Notes under the pieces: model-generated
Told to the model about the DNA's origin: nothing
Database searches by the model: none
What the model saw: only the letters and a program-made list of their open reading frames with translations
Part shown: positions 1 to 8,619 of the stretch, one piece after another
Numbering within the stretch: the first letter of the stretch is position 1
How the letters are laid out: each line of letters begins with the position of its first letter
Program-made: the position numbers and the translations under genes
Origin: UBA6016 sp964568395
Lineage (GTDB): Bacteria; Campylobacterota; Campylobacteria; Campylobacterales; UBA6016
Direction of reading: 5' to 3'
DNA: 64,000 nt
NCBI GenBank assembly: GCA_964568395.1
Contig: CAZMPN010000007.1
Coordinates: 1 to 64,000, forward strand

Positions 1-1
1 A

Positions 2-784
2 AACCAAAAATACAATGAAGCGAAAACCGCCTCTTTGCAAAACGTAGCCGTATTCGTGGCCGATAGAAACATCAGCATGGATAGCCAGATAAAAGAGGGC
101 GATATCAGACAGATAAACATGCCAAAAGGCGCCGTAACGTTCAGACCTCTCACAAAGCAAGAGATCGTCGGCAAATACGCCAAGACGCCCATATACTACA
201 ACGAACCCATCATAGAGGATAAGCTCGCCGCCAAGATACAAGCCGTGATGGATACCAATTTGACGGCCGTAAGCGATAGATTCAATATACGTTTCATGTT
301 GTTTCAAAATCCCAACTTCAACCTGAAAAAAGGCGACAAGATAGACATAGTCGGCGTATACAAAGAGAGTAAGGACAATATGACCAACGACTATAAAATA
401 GTCTATACGGCTAGAAGCGTCAAGGTGCTGGACTTCCTAAGAAGCGGTATCAGCCAGGAAAAACCGGTATCAAAAAGCGAAGGCCAAAAAGACAAAAATA
501 CGCCCCAATACGTCTTTGCGGAGGAGTTGGTGCTAGATATGAACGGCGCCGAAATATCCAGAACGCTTGAGATACTAAACAAAAACAATATGATATGGAT
601 GGTTCTATCGGGCGAAAACAGAAACGACGAAGCGCTAAAAAAGATAGAGTCGATAGTCGGTCAAAACGTCAGGCCCAAAGCAAGTATCTCGATAGCGTCG
701 CCTAAAAAAAGTTCGGAATCCGGTTCGGATGCGCCTATGGTAGTGTATGAGTCGAGCTCCGCGAAGGCGGCGGATAAAAGATGA
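2..784 (+). CDS. cpaB: CpaB/RcpC-like Flp pilus assembly protein (5' truncated)
   Basis: The reading frame is open from base 2, so the true start lies before the window. Near the N-terminus is a SAF-type domain (VFVADRNISMDSQIKEGD, then a run ending in IVGKYAKTPIYYNEPI), followed by a segment with KKGDKIDIVGVY as in RcpC/CpaB proteins, and a Ser/Ala-rich tail. CpaB is a periplasmic factor of Tad/Flp pilus assembly that works with the RcpA secretin, which is encoded two genes downstream. The stop overlaps the next start (ATGA), so the genes are translationally coupled. Flagellar FlgA also has a SAF domain, but the secretin neighbour favours the pilus role. Confidence 0.75.
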   Translation, partial: NQKYNEAKTASLQNVAVFVADRNISMDSQIKEGDIRQINMPKGAVTFRPLTKQEIVGKYAKTPIYYNEPIIEDKLAAKIQAVMDTNLTAVSDRFNIRFMLFQNPNFNLKKGDKIDIVGVYKESKDNMTNDYKIVYTARSVKVLDFLRSGISQEKPVSKSEGQKDKNTPQYVFAEELVLDMNGAEISRTLEILNKNNMIWMVLSGENRNDEALKKIESIVGQNVRPKASISIASPKKSSESGSDAPMVVYESSSAKAADKR

Positions 785-1179
785 AACGCAGAGGCTTTAT
801 AGACCAGTTCCTGGTGTTTATGATTATATTCGTAGCGTTTGTTTCGCTGCTCTTTCTCATAATAGGCTACTCCAATATATCGAGGCTCCAAAACAATATA
901 GACACGATGGCGAACATAGTGGCCAGAATGTTCTCTACGGGCAAGACGGCAAGCGACGTGATAAGCAGGATAAATTCGGTCAAGCTGGGATATTTCGCTA
1001 CGGCTACGACGGGCGACATGAACATAAGCTGCTCGGGCTCCACGAACAAAATAGTCGTAACGATCTCCTCCAGTTACGACCCGCCGATGCTTGGAGTCTT
1101 TAATATAAGCAACACCTCCTCCGCTTACAACGAACAAAACAGCAGCGACTGTAACGTATCGATATATTTGCGTCATTGA
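781..1179 (+). CDS. Pilin-like / TadE-like membrane-anchored protein
   Basis: 132 aa. A short basic N-terminus (MKRRG) is followed by one hydrophobic helix, about residues 8-30, and then a soluble domain with only two cysteines, C84 and C124. Those could form the disulfide-bounded loop seen in many type IV pilins and TadE/F minor pilins. RRG-FIDQF resembles a prepilin peptidase site, but the usual Glu5 is absent. It lies between CpaB and the secretin, so a minor pilin or pseudopilin of the same machine is likely. Function is inferred from context and topology, not from a recognised family signature. Confidence 0.55.
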   Translation: MKRRGFIDQFLVFMIIFVAFVSLLFLIIGYSNISRLQNNIDTMANIVARMFSTGKTASDVISRINSVKLGYFATATTGDMNISCSGSTNKIVVTISSSYDPPMLGVFNISNTSSAYNEQNSSDCNVSIYLRH

Positions 1180-1195
1180 CAAAAAGGAAAACGAG

Positions 1196-2500
1196 ATGAA
1201 AAAATTTTTACTGCTATGTTTTTTTGCCATCCTCTCCTTTGGGGCGGACAGGGCCATCGAGATACCTAAGATGAGTTTTGCCGCGCTCTCGATGGAGGAC
1301 GTGGTCAAAAAAGTAAAGGTATCGGACTCCGCGAAAATCAAGGTGGAGGTGCAAAAAAGTACAGCCAGCGGACTCTACGACGAGCTTGAGATATTCGCCA
1401 AGGAGTACGGCAAGGCCGAGATGCTGGTAACGCTTAAAAACGGTAAGAAAAAAAGGATAGAGATAAACGTCGTAAAAGACTTGGAACCTATCAAGAACTC
1501 TATCGCCAAAACCTCAAAAGAGGCAAGGATATACCACAAAGACGACAAAGTCGTGCTTGATGGCGTATTCGAGAGCGATAAGGACAAGCAGACCCTACTC
1601 TCTTTGCTGGCGGCTAACGACATCAATACGACAAAAGACGTGGTGGATGTCAGTAAGATCAAAAAGCCGCCCGTTATGGTGAGGGCTAGGCTCTATGTAG
1701 TCGAGCTTACAAACAGGGTAGGGCACGAGTATCAAAACGGGCTTTTGGTCTCAGCCGTCTCGTCAAAGCAAAGAACGCTCAATACAAATCCAAACCCAAA
1801 CCCTCTGCCCGCCATATCAAACGTATTCGACCAATCGGTAACGCTTAGCGGCGGGCTTACTACGATAGCCGGGATACTCGGACCGTATTTCAATCTTGAA
1901 GCCACGCTCTCTTTTTTGAAGACGAACAGCCTTGCGAAGATACTTGACGAGACTACGATATCGGTACTGGAAAACAAAGAGGGCAAATTCCACGCCGGCG
2001 GCACCATATACGTAACGACGCAGAGCATATCCTCATCCGGCGTCGCCAATACGAGCCTGATCCCGATAAACTACGGGATACTTCTGGGCCTGAAGGCGAA
2101 TACGATAATGGACGGCGGCTTTGTGAACATGACGATACATACGGAGTCGAGCAAGCTAGATCAGACCAATAAGGTAAACGGAATTCCGGGAACCACGACA
2201 AAACAGATAGACACCAACGTCATAGCAAAGAACAACAGCGTCATAGTGCTTGGCGGGATGATAAACTCAGAGGATTCGAACGCTATCAAGAAGATACCTC
2301 TTCTGGGCGATATTCCGGTGCTCGGAACGCTCTTTAGAAGCGAATCTTTTGTGCAGGGCCAAAGCGAGCTTGCATTCTTCATAGTGCCTGAGATCATAGA
2401 CGCGTCAGAGAAAAACGATATCGGATTTATGAAGGATTCCGTAAAAGAGAAAGAGGAGTTCGAGAAAAAAGCGGTAGATGACAAGATATCAAAAAAGTGA
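1196..2500 (+). CDS. rcpA: RcpA/CpaC-type secretin of a Tad/Flp pilus
   Basis: 434 aa with an N-terminal signal peptide (residues 1-17, ending FGA). The N-terminal half is a periplasmic domain of CpaC type. The C-terminal half is a secretin domain ending in IPLLGDIPVLGTLF at about residues 366-380, the hallmark V/I-P-LGDIP-LG-LF block. The protein would form the outer-membrane ring through which the Flp pilus leaves the cell. It follows the pilin-like gene by 16 nt with a GGA-type ribosome site. A perfect 8-bp hairpin starts at the stop codon. The assembly ATPase and TadB/C platform genes are not in the window, so are presumably upstream. Confidence 0.85.
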   Translation: MKKFLLLCFFAILSFGADRAIEIPKMSFAALSMEDVVKKVKVSDSAKIKVEVQKSTASGLYDELEIFAKEYGKAEMLVTLKNGKKKRIEINVVKDLEPIKNSIAKTSKEARIYHKDDKVVLDGVFESDKDKQTLLSLLAANDINTTKDVVDVSKIKKPPVMVRARLYVVELTNRVGHEYQNGLLVSAVSSKQRTLNTNPNPNPLPAISNVFDQSVTLSGGLTTIAGILGPYFNLEATLSFLKTNSLAKILDETTISVLENKEGKFHAGGTIYVTTQSISSSGVANTSLIPINYGILLGLKANTIMDGGFVNMTIHTESSKLDQTNKVNGIPGTTTKQIDTNVIAKNNSVIVLGGMINSEDSNAIKKIPLLGDIPVLGTLFRSESFVQGQSELAFFIVPEIIDASEKNDIGFMKDSVKEKEEFEKKAVDDKISKK

Positions 2501-2518
2501 GAGGGTTAAAAACCCTCT
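2500..2518. terminator. Bidirectional hairpin between secretin and pilin-like gene
   Basis: AGAGGGTT-AAA-AACCCTCT is a perfect 8-bp stem with a 3-nt loop. It lies exactly between the convergent stops of the secretin (2500) and the small pilin-like gene (2525). T-richness downstream is modest, so a role as bidirectional terminator is inferred from position and symmetry. Confidence 0.6.
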
Positions 2519-2524
2519 TCCCGA

Positions 2525-2749
2525 TTATTGCGCAGGCGGTGTAGTTGTACCGGTACCAGTACCCGCAGTTGTGCTTGTCGTTATTTGGTTTACCTGATTT
2601 GTTGTAGCCGTCTCTATAGTTGATTTTTGGTTGTCCAAAAAGATTTTTATACCAGCTACCGCCACTACGCCCACAAGTACCAGCATAAGAGCCACTACGA
2701 CACCACTGATGCCCGCTTGCGATTTGATTTTTTTGAGAAACTTGTTCAT
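2525..2749 (-). CDS. Small pilin-like protein with archaeal-type hydrophobic N-terminus
   Basis: 74 aa when started at the ATG at 2749, which has a strong AAAGGAG site 7 nt upstream. The longer in-frame start lacks one. Layout: basic leader (MNKFLKKIKS), QAG-ISGVVVALML..., a hydrophobic helix at about residues 13-35, then a Thr/Gly/Pro-rich tail (TAGTGTGTTTPPAQ). Short leader, helix and small size fit a Flp-like or class III pilin processed at A-G, but the Glu-Tyr of Flp pilins is missing. GISGVVVALMLVLVGVVAV resembles archaeal-type pilin N-termini. It is convergent with the secretin and has its own promoter-like AT-rich leader. Candidate major pilin of the neighbouring Tad machine; not proven. 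Confidence 0.6.
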   Translation of the reverse strand: MNKFLKKIKSQAGISGVVVALMLVLVGVVAVAGIKIFLDNQKSTIETATTNQVNQITTSTTAGTGTGTTTPPAQ

Positions 2750-2839
2750 AAGAATACTCCTTTTTTTGGTTTTCGAACCCATCATATACCTTATAAAATT
2801 AGCTTTTCCTTAAAAAAAATTATAAGTAAAAAAAATTTT

Positions 2840-2870
2840 ACTAAAAAGGGGTAATTTTGTCCTTTTTAGT
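2840..2870 (-). terminator. Intrinsic terminator of the permease operon
   Basis: Perfect 10-bp inverted repeat ACTAAAAAGG (2840-2849) / CCTTTTTAGT (2861-2870), overlapping the permease stop codon. On the minus strand it is followed by AAAATTTTTTTTA. It separates the folE-to-permease operon from the pilin-like gene. Confidence 0.65.
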
Positions 2871-4722
2871 GTCTTCCGTACGGCGCGTGCTCTATCGCGA
2901 ACTTCAGATGGGGTAGTTTTGTCGGGAGCTTTAGTATCCTGTTTATCATAATGGCGAGATACAGTCTGCTTCTCCAAGACGACGTCGGCCAGTTGAAATG
3001 CACGGTAAACTCCCTCTCCGGATACCACTCCTCCAGCGACCTCAACAGCTCCTCTATCTTCACGTCTATCGTCAGATATGACGCAAGCGGCAAAAGGAAG
3101 TGGTTTCTTGCCATTTTATCGGGCGCCGGGAGCCGCCCTAGCCCGAAGGTGACGAATACGCAGTCGTCGCTTCTGCTTCTTGGCGGCTCGAAAGGGCGCA
3201 AAAATACGATATGTACTTTTTTGCTTTTTATCTTGTCGACTTCCGAGATGACGTCGAATTTCGTATTAAACGCTTCGCTGCCCTCGTCTTTTTTCTCTTT
3301 GACGTAGTCTTTGAGCGTAAGTCCCAAAAAGAGCATAAAGATGGATGTGAGCGCCCAGAATACCGCTCCGGTCTGCTTGTGGGCTATCAGATATACGAAA
3401 ACGGACAAAAACACTGCAAGCAAGGCCAGGTTTTTTAAAAAGCTGCTTTTGTACTCTTTGATATGCGAGAAACCCTGCGTAAACCTGAACACCAAAAGGG
3501 CGGCTAGATTTATAACGAACGTGGCTACGAGCCCTATGGCGTACATATCGGCGACGGTGGCTTGCGAACCCCCGGTCATAAGTATTACGACGGAGAAAAA
3601 GAGCGCCATGAAGATGATGAGCCTGTATTTCGCCCCGTGTCTATTTTTGATGAGCGGTCTTCTTAGTCCAAATCTCTCCGACATCGTTGATATCAGCTCC
3701 ACCCCGGCGATGGTAGCCGTATTTACCGCAAAGACGAGCGCCGTAAACGCCGCTACCGCTATAAAAAACGACAATAGCGGGCCGCCCACCGCGTCGGCAA
3801 ATACCGGCAATAGGTTTGCGTCCGCCCCGAGCGGGTCTTTGACGGTCGAGAGGGCTAGGATAGAGAGCGTCGGAGTGACGACCCCTATGAAGATTATCAG
3901 GAATATATACGCGTTTTTTATCGTTTTCCAGCTCTCCGTCAGCTTGCTGGTTTGAAGTACCGACTCGATACCGGAATATGCGAGGATGGTCGAGCCTATA
4001 CCGATTATTATCAGGTTGTACGAGTTTAGAAGCGAGCCGTTTGCCAGTTTGTCGGACGTGTGGGCTAGCGACGAGACGGCAAGCGATATTTCGTTCGCGC
4101 CGAGATTGTAAAAACCGAGAAATATCGTAACACCCAACACGTAGCAGATGAAGGCGAAGAGGTAGAAGGTAACCTTCGAATTCTCTTTGATCCCAAGGAT
4201 GTTTAGCACGGCGATGGCCCAGACGATGCCTATTTCAAGGCCTAGTTTTACGATGCCCGGAACAGCTATGAGCCCTTCCAGGTTTTCTATGGCCGAGATG
4301 GCCGAGATGGCCGCCGTGTTTACGTAGTCTACCAGTATGGAGGCCGCGGCTATCAGAGATACGCTCCTGCCGAATACCATATATGAAAAGGAGTATACCC
4401 CGCCGCCTTTGTAGCCGAATTTCTCCATGATCCTCGCTATCTCCGTCATGGAGAACGCGAAAGCCGCGACCATGATGGCCGTGAGCGGCATAAACAAGAA
4501 CGTGTCGTATCCGACAAAACGGAAGCTCTCCGCGGGGGCGTAGAATACGGAGGTTATGACGTCCATAACCACTATCACGCCGACGCCCAAAAATCCAAGG
4601 TAGAGGACGCCGTTTTTGTGGTAGTAGATGTTTGTCTTTTGTTCGGCCAGTTTTTTTAAAAACAGCGTAACGACCAATAAAGCGCCTATTGTTATGAGGA
4701 GCCTATTGACGTCCAGCGCCAT
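2866..4722 (-). CDS. APC-family amino acid permease with cytosolic C-terminal domain
   Basis: 618 aa. The first ~460 residues hold about 12 hydrophobic helices in the amino acid-polyamine-organocation pattern (for example GGGVYSFSYMVFGR near residue 105 and the IGSTILAYSGIES segment). About 150 soluble residues follow, including a run beginning KKVHIVFLRPFEPPRSR. It would import or exchange amino acids or related organic cations across the inner membrane; the substrate cannot be read from sequence. It is the last gene of the minus-strand run folE-fliI-DUF455-mqnE and starts 3 nt after mqnE. The C-terminal extension makes it longer than the usual 450-500 aa permease and may be regulatory. Confidence 0.8.
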   Translation of the reverse strand: MALDVNRLLITIGALLVVTLFLKKLAEQKTNIYYHKNGVLYLGFLGVGVIVVMDVITSVFYAPAESFRFVGYDTFLFMPLTAIMVAAFAFSMTEIARIMEKFGYKGGGVYSFSYMVFGRSVSLIAAASILVDYVNTAAISAISAIENLEGLIAVPGIVKLGLEIGIVWAIAVLNILGIKENSKVTFYLFAFICYVLGVTIFLGFYNLGANEISLAVSSLAHTSDKLANGSLLNSYNLIIIGIGSTILAYSGIESVLQTSKLTESWKTIKNAYIFLIIFIGVVTPTLSILALSTVKDPLGADANLLPVFADAVGGPLLSFFIAVAAFTALVFAVNTATIAGVELISTMSERFGLRRPLIKNRHGAKYRLIIFMALFFSVVILMTGGSQATVADMYAIGLVATFVINLAALLVFRFTQGFSHIKEYKSSFLKNLALLAVFLSVFVYLIAHKQTGAVFWALTSIFMLFLGLTLKDYVKEKKDEGSEAFNTKFDVISEVDKIKSKKVHIVFLRPFEPPRSRSDDCVFVTFGLGRLPAPDKMARNHFLLPLASYLTIDVKIEELLRSLEEWYPEREFTVHFNWPTSSWRSRLYLAIMINRILKLPTKLPHLKFAIEHAPYGRH

Positions 4723-4725
4723 TTT

Positions 4726-5745
4726 CTAATATGCCTTTAATTCGTTATATAGGCTGTCGCGCTCTATTGGAACGAAACCGGCGTCTTTGATATACGCCAC
4801 AAGGGTTTCTTTCGAGACTCCGCTTTTGCTTTTTGCGCCCGCTTTTGAGATGATAGACTCCGTCTGTATGGTGCCGTCGAGGTCGTCCGCCCCGAACTCG
4901 GCCGCTACGAGCGCCAGGTTTAGGCTTGCGGCCACCCAGTATGCCTTGATGTGCGGCACGTTATCCAAAATCATCCTGCTTATCGCTATGGTCTTTAGTA
5001 TCTCGTGGCCGCTTACCGGATGCGCTACGTTTAGGAAGTTGTTTTCGACGTTGTAGACGAGCGGAATGAATGCGTTAAAGCCGCCCGTCTTTTCTTGCAG
5101 CTCTTTGATTCTCAGGATGTGGTCTATCCTGTGCGCCCTGCTTTCCACGTGCCCAAAAAGCATAGTGGCGTTGGATTTTTTGCCCATTTTATGCCAAAGC
5201 TCGTGGATCTTAAGCCAGTTCTCGCTGCTTACCTTACCTTTTGCGATGTAAGCCCTGGTCTTTTCGTCGAATATCTCCGCCCCGCCTCCGGGCATCGAGT
5301 CTACGCCGCTTTTCGCCATCTCTTCCAGCACCGCCTCATACGGCATATTCTCAAGCTCGCTTAAAAAGTTCACCTCCGCCGCCGTCATCGCTTTTACGTG
5401 CAGATGTGGATATGCGCTTTTGATTGCGCCGAATAGCTCGCGGTAGTAGGAGAGCCCCATTTTAGGGTTGTGCGCGCCTACGATATGCACCTCGGTAATC
5501 TCGTCCGCCTGGTGCGACAAGTCGGAGAGTATCTCGTCTATGCCGAGCTCGTACGGATTTGGGTTTTTTCTGCTGGCCGAGAACGCGCAAAATTTGCATA
5601 CGTCCTTGCAGATGTTTGTCGGGTTGATATGTTTGTTGGAGTTGAAAAACAGCTTGTCGCCGTGCATCGAGCGTCTTATTTTGTCGGCCGATGCGCCAAG
5701 TTCCAGGACGTTTTGCTCGTATAGTTTCGTCATATTTTCTAGCAT
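4726..5745 (-). CDS. mqnE: Aminofutalosine synthase MqnE (radical SAM)
   Basis: 339 aa. Joins SAM-derived adenosine to the enolpyruvyl-benzoate intermediate to make aminofutalosine in the futalosine route to menaquinone, the route used by Campylobacterota. The radical-SAM cluster motif C46-x3-C50-x2-C53 is present (NICKDVCKFC). Family blocks EVHIVGAHNP, SMPGGGAEIF, ATMLFGHVES, GGFNAFIPL and HIKAYWVAASLNLAL match MqnE rather than MqnC. The ATG at 5745 overlaps the upstream DUF455 stop by 7 nt. It supplies the quinone for the respiratory chain that the cytochromes elsewhere in this window would serve. Confidence 0.92.
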   Translation of the reverse strand: MLENMTKLYEQNVLELGASADKIRRSMHGDKLFFNSNKHINPTNICKDVCKFCAFSASRKNPNPYELGIDEILSDLSHQADEITEVHIVGAHNPKMGLSYYRELFGAIKSAYPHLHVKAMTAAEVNFLSELENMPYEAVLEEMAKSGVDSMPGGGAEIFDEKTRAYIAKGKVSSENWLKIHELWHKMGKKSNATMLFGHVESRAHRIDHILRIKELQEKTGGFNAFIPLVYNVENNFLNVAHPVSGHEILKTIAISRMILDNVPHIKAYWVAASLNLALVAAEFGADDLDGTIQTESIISKAGAKSKSGVSKETLVAYIKDAGFVPIERDSLYNELKAY

Positions 5746-6566
5746 GGGATATTTTCTTTATCTATTAATCTTTTTATCTCTTCGCATCTAAAGCCGGCCT
5801 TTAGCCTGTCCTCTACGTTTACGAACTCTTTTGGCTTTGTGGAGTTTGGCAGTACGCTTTCTACTATTTCAAAGTAGCGGCTTCTCTCCACCCCCTCTTT
5901 TTCGCATGCGTAGTAAAACCACTTCGTTCCCTTTTTGACGTGGTCTATCTCGTCTCTTAGTATGATCCCGAGAGCGTCCAATATCTCTTTGGCCGTCTCG
6001 TCTTTTAGCCTCTCTATCTTCGCCGCCATCTTCTTGTTGGCGTCCAGCCCTCCGGCCTCCAAAAATCTAGGAATAGCGGCCATCCGTTTGATGAGCGTTT
6101 CGCTTTTGCGGCACGCTTCAAATAGGGAGGGATGCACCGTAAAATCGCCGTATTTTGCCCCGACTTTGTTTAAAAGCCGCTCCAGCATCAAAAAGTGCTC
6201 GCACTCCTCCGCCGCGACTTCGAGCCAATCAAAATAGAACTCTTTTGGCAGGCCGCGAAACGAGTAGCATGCGTCAAGCCCCAAATCTATCGCGCTATAT
6301 TCGATGTGCGCTATGGCGTGCAAAAAGACAGCCTTGCCTTCGTCGGTATCCAGTTTTCGCCTGCGTCTTACCTCGCTCGGTCTGGCTATCTCGCAAAGAG
6401 CCGAATACGAAGGCTTTTGCTGTACGTTGACGACGCCGTCCCCGGCAAAATCGTCGAACTCTCCGGCTTTGAACCTCTCAAAAAGCGCCAACGTCTTTTC
6501 GGTCTTGATTTTTGGTTCGCTCTCTTCCAGCGCATCCCAGACAAGCCCGAAAAAATCGCCGGCCAT
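5739..6566 (-). CDS. DUF455 ferritin-like protein
   Basis: 275 aa. Carries the ferritin-like di-iron ligand pattern: HIEYSAIDLGLDA, then AAEECEHFLMLERLL (E-x-x-H), then ILRDEIDHVKKGTKWF (E-x-x-H). These match the DUF455 family of predicted ferritin-like or hydroxylase-type proteins, whose function is not established. It begins directly after the fliI stop (no gap) and its end overlaps the mqnE start, so it is co-translated with them. A quinone- or tRNA-hydroxylation role is only speculation; the metal-ligand pattern is what can be seen. Confidence 0.8.
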   Translation of the reverse strand: MAGDFFGLVWDALEESEPKIKTEKTLALFERFKAGEFDDFAGDGVVNVQQKPSYSALCEIARPSEVRRRRKLDTDEGKAVFLHAIAHIEYSAIDLGLDACYSFRGLPKEFYFDWLEVAAEECEHFLMLERLLNKVGAKYGDFTVHPSLFEACRKSETLIKRMAAIPRFLEAGGLDANKKMAAKIERLKDETAKEILDALGIILRDEIDHVKKGTKWFYYACEKEGVERSRYFEIVESVLPNSTKPKEFVNVEDRLKAGFRCEEIKRLIDKENIPC

Positions 6567-7877
6567 CTATTGCCTCGCCGCCAGTTCGATAAGCGCCGCC
6601 ACGGTCGTATCGAACGGTATCTGTTCGTTTTTGTCTTGTCTTAGGAAGTTTTCTATGCTCTCTTTTTTTTCTATCGCTTCGTCTATCTCGGAGTCGCTTC
6701 CTTTTTGGTAGGCTCCTATCCTGATAAGCACTTCGTTTTCCTTGAGCGTGGCGTATAGTCTACGAAATTTAAACGCAGCGCTCCTGTGTTCTTTCGTAAC
6801 GATGTCGTTCATTAGCCTGGATGCGGAGTTTAGGATATTTATAGGCGGATAGATGCCGAAGTCGGTGAGGCTTCTATCTAACACGAAGTGGCCGTCTAGT
6901 ATCGAGCGCGACTGGTCGGCTATCGGGTCGCTCATATCGTCCCCTTCGACAAGCACGGTAAAAAACGCCGTAATGGAACCCTTGCCCTCCTCTTTTCCGG
7001 CTCTCTCCATCAGCTGCGGAAGCAGCGATAGAGTGGACGGCGGATACCCTTTCGTGGTAGGGGGCTCGCCAAGAGCCAGCCCTATTTCGCGCTGCGCCAT
7101 CGCAAAACGGGTCACGGAATCCATCATAAACAAGACGTCAAGACCCTGCTCTTTGAAGTATTCGGCTACGCTCATAGCCGCAAAGGCTCCGTATTTTCTC
7201 ATAAGCGCGGAGTCATCGGACGTAGCCACGACTATTACGGTATTCGTTAGGTCTCCGCCGAGATTTTTTTCGATAAATTCGGGCACCTCTCTGCCCCTCT
7301 CCCCGATTAGCGCTACGACTTTTATCTGCGCGCTGCACCCTTCGACTATCATGCCCATCAGCGTCGATTTGCCTACCCCTGAGCCGGCGAATATGCCTAG
7401 CTTTTGGCCTTTCCCGCACGTAAGAAGCCCGTCTATCGTCTTTACGCCGACCGAGAACACCTCGTCTATAAGCCCTCTTTTCATCGCCGCTACCGGGGGT
7501 CGGATGACGCTCATCAGCTCGTTTAGCTCTATCTCGCCTTTGCCGTCTATAGGTCGCATGAGAGGGTTTACCACCCGTCCGAGGAGTCCTTCGCCGACAG
7601 GGATTTTTAGCCCCGTCTCGGAGGCGTAGACGCGGTCTCCTATCTTGAAGCCTTCAACGAAACCGAAAGGCGAAATGCTGAATTTCGTCTCGTCGAGCGC
7701 CGTTACCATGCCGAGGCTCTCCATGCTGTCTTCGACGGACGCTATTTTGACGATATCGCCTACGCTCGGCCTCAGCCCTACCGCTTCGAAGTTTGTGGCG
7801 TTGACTTTTGTTATGACGGCGAAAGCCGGAGAGAGGTTGATCTTTTCCAGCTTCGATTTTAGCGAGCTAAGAGGCAT
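6567..7877 (-). CDS. fliI: Flagellar export ATPase FliI
   Basis: 436 aa. Type III export ATPase that energises substrate unloading at the base of the flagellum. Walker A AGSGVGKS at residues 164-171, Walker B LFMMDSVTRF with D253, and GERGREVPEF (about residues 192-201), all as in F1-beta/FliI ATPases. Length is typical. It overlaps the folE stop by 1 nt and abuts DUF455, so it sits in a mixed housekeeping operon and not a flagellar one. The folE-fliI pairing beside tig-clpP-def is a known Campylobacter arrangement. Confidence 0.95.
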   Translation of the reverse strand: MPLSSLKSKLEKINLSPAFAVITKVNATNFEAVGLRPSVGDIVKIASVEDSMESLGMVTALDETKFSISPFGFVEGFKIGDRVYASETGLKIPVGEGLLGRVVNPLMRPIDGKGEIELNELMSVIRPPVAAMKRGLIDEVFSVGVKTIDGLLTCGKGQKLGIFAGSGVGKSTLMGMIVEGCSAQIKVVALIGERGREVPEFIEKNLGGDLTNTVIVVATSDDSALMRKYGAFAAMSVAEYFKEQGLDVLFMMDSVTRFAMAQREIGLALGEPPTTKGYPPSTLSLLPQLMERAGKEEGKGSITAFFTVLVEGDDMSDPIADQSRSILDGHFVLDRSLTDFGIYPPINILNSASRLMNDIVTKEHRSAAFKFRRLYATLKENEVLIRIGAYQKGSDSEIDEAIEKKESIENFLRQDKNEQIPFDTTVAALIELAARQ

Positions 7878-8458
7878 TAAAACCTATTGCCCTGTGGCGT
7901 ATTGATGATGGAGTAGAACTCCTCCCTCGTCTTCGCGTCTTTCAAAAACAGTCCCCTAAGCGCGGAAGTCGTCGTGGAGGCGTGCATCTTCTCTACGCCT
8001 CTCATCTCCATGCACATATGCCTTGCCGAGATTACGACGCCCACCCCTTTTGGATTTATTGCGTCCATTAGGGCGTCCGCTATCTGTTCGGTCAGCTTTT
8101 CTTGTATTTGCAGACGTCTCGCGAATATGTCTACGACCCTCGGTATCTTGGAGAGCCCGACCACTTTGCCGTTTGGTATGTATGCTACGTGCACGCGTCC
8201 GAAAAACGGCAACATATGGTGTTCGCACATCGAATAAAACTCTATGTCGCGCACTACGACCATCTCCGAGCTGCCGCTCTCGAAAAGCGCGTCGTTTAGC
8301 GCCTCTTTCGGGTTTTTCTCGTATCCGCCGAATATGTACTCATACGCTTTTGCTACCCTGTGCGGAGTTTTGACAAGCCCCTCCCTCTCCGGATCCTCGC
8401 CTATGAGGGCCAAGACCTCGGTTATCAGCCCTTCCATTTTTTCTTTCTTGTGACTCAA
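7877..8458 (-). CDS. folE: GTP cyclohydrolase I
   Basis: 193 aa. Converts GTP to dihydroneopterin triphosphate, the first step to tetrahydrofolate and, through QueD/QueE, to queuosine; queE lies at 36616. Zinc ligands are visible as C78 and H81 in MCEHHMLPFFGRVHV and C149 in HMCMEMRGV. The TTG at 8458 has AAAGGA 8 nt upstream (AAAGGATATTTTTG), which favours it over the internal ATG at residue 8. First gene of the minus-strand operon; a TTATAG-type -10 lies upstream at about 8496-8503. Confidence 0.95.
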   Translation of the reverse strand: MSHKKEKMEGLITEVLALIGEDPEREGLVKTPHRVAKAYEYIFGGYEKNPKEALNDALFESGSSEMVVVRDIEFYSMCEHHMLPFFGRVHVAYIPNGKVVGLSKIPRVVDIFARRLQIQEKLTEQIADALMDAINPKGVGVVISARHMCMEMRGVEKMHASTTTSALRGLFLKDAKTREEFYSIINTPQGNRF

Positions 8459-8565
8459 AAATATCCTTTGCTAATCGTTGCCGAAATTTTAAGCTCTATA
8501 ATCTTTATTTTTATGTAAATATAGCACAAATATGGGGCGTTTTGAAAGCCGTAACAATAAAGTAA

Positions 8566-8578
8566 TTTTTGATAAAAT
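8566..8578 (+). promoter_or_regulatory. Promoter of tig-clpP operon
   Basis: TTTTTGATAAAAT matches the Campylobacter sigma-70 extended -10 style (TTTTTG.TAAAAT), 42 nt before the tig ATG, in the divergent folE/tig spacer. The rest of the leader is very T/A-rich. Inferred from pattern and position. Confidence 0.6.
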
Positions 8579-8619
8579 CAGCCTATTTTTAACAAAAAAT
8601 TTTAACCCCAAGGAAATAT

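Noticed and set aside
661..1341. Long minus-strand frame opposite the pilus genes
   Set aside because: Antisense shadow of genes with strong domain evidence on the plus strand; composition shows no family signal.
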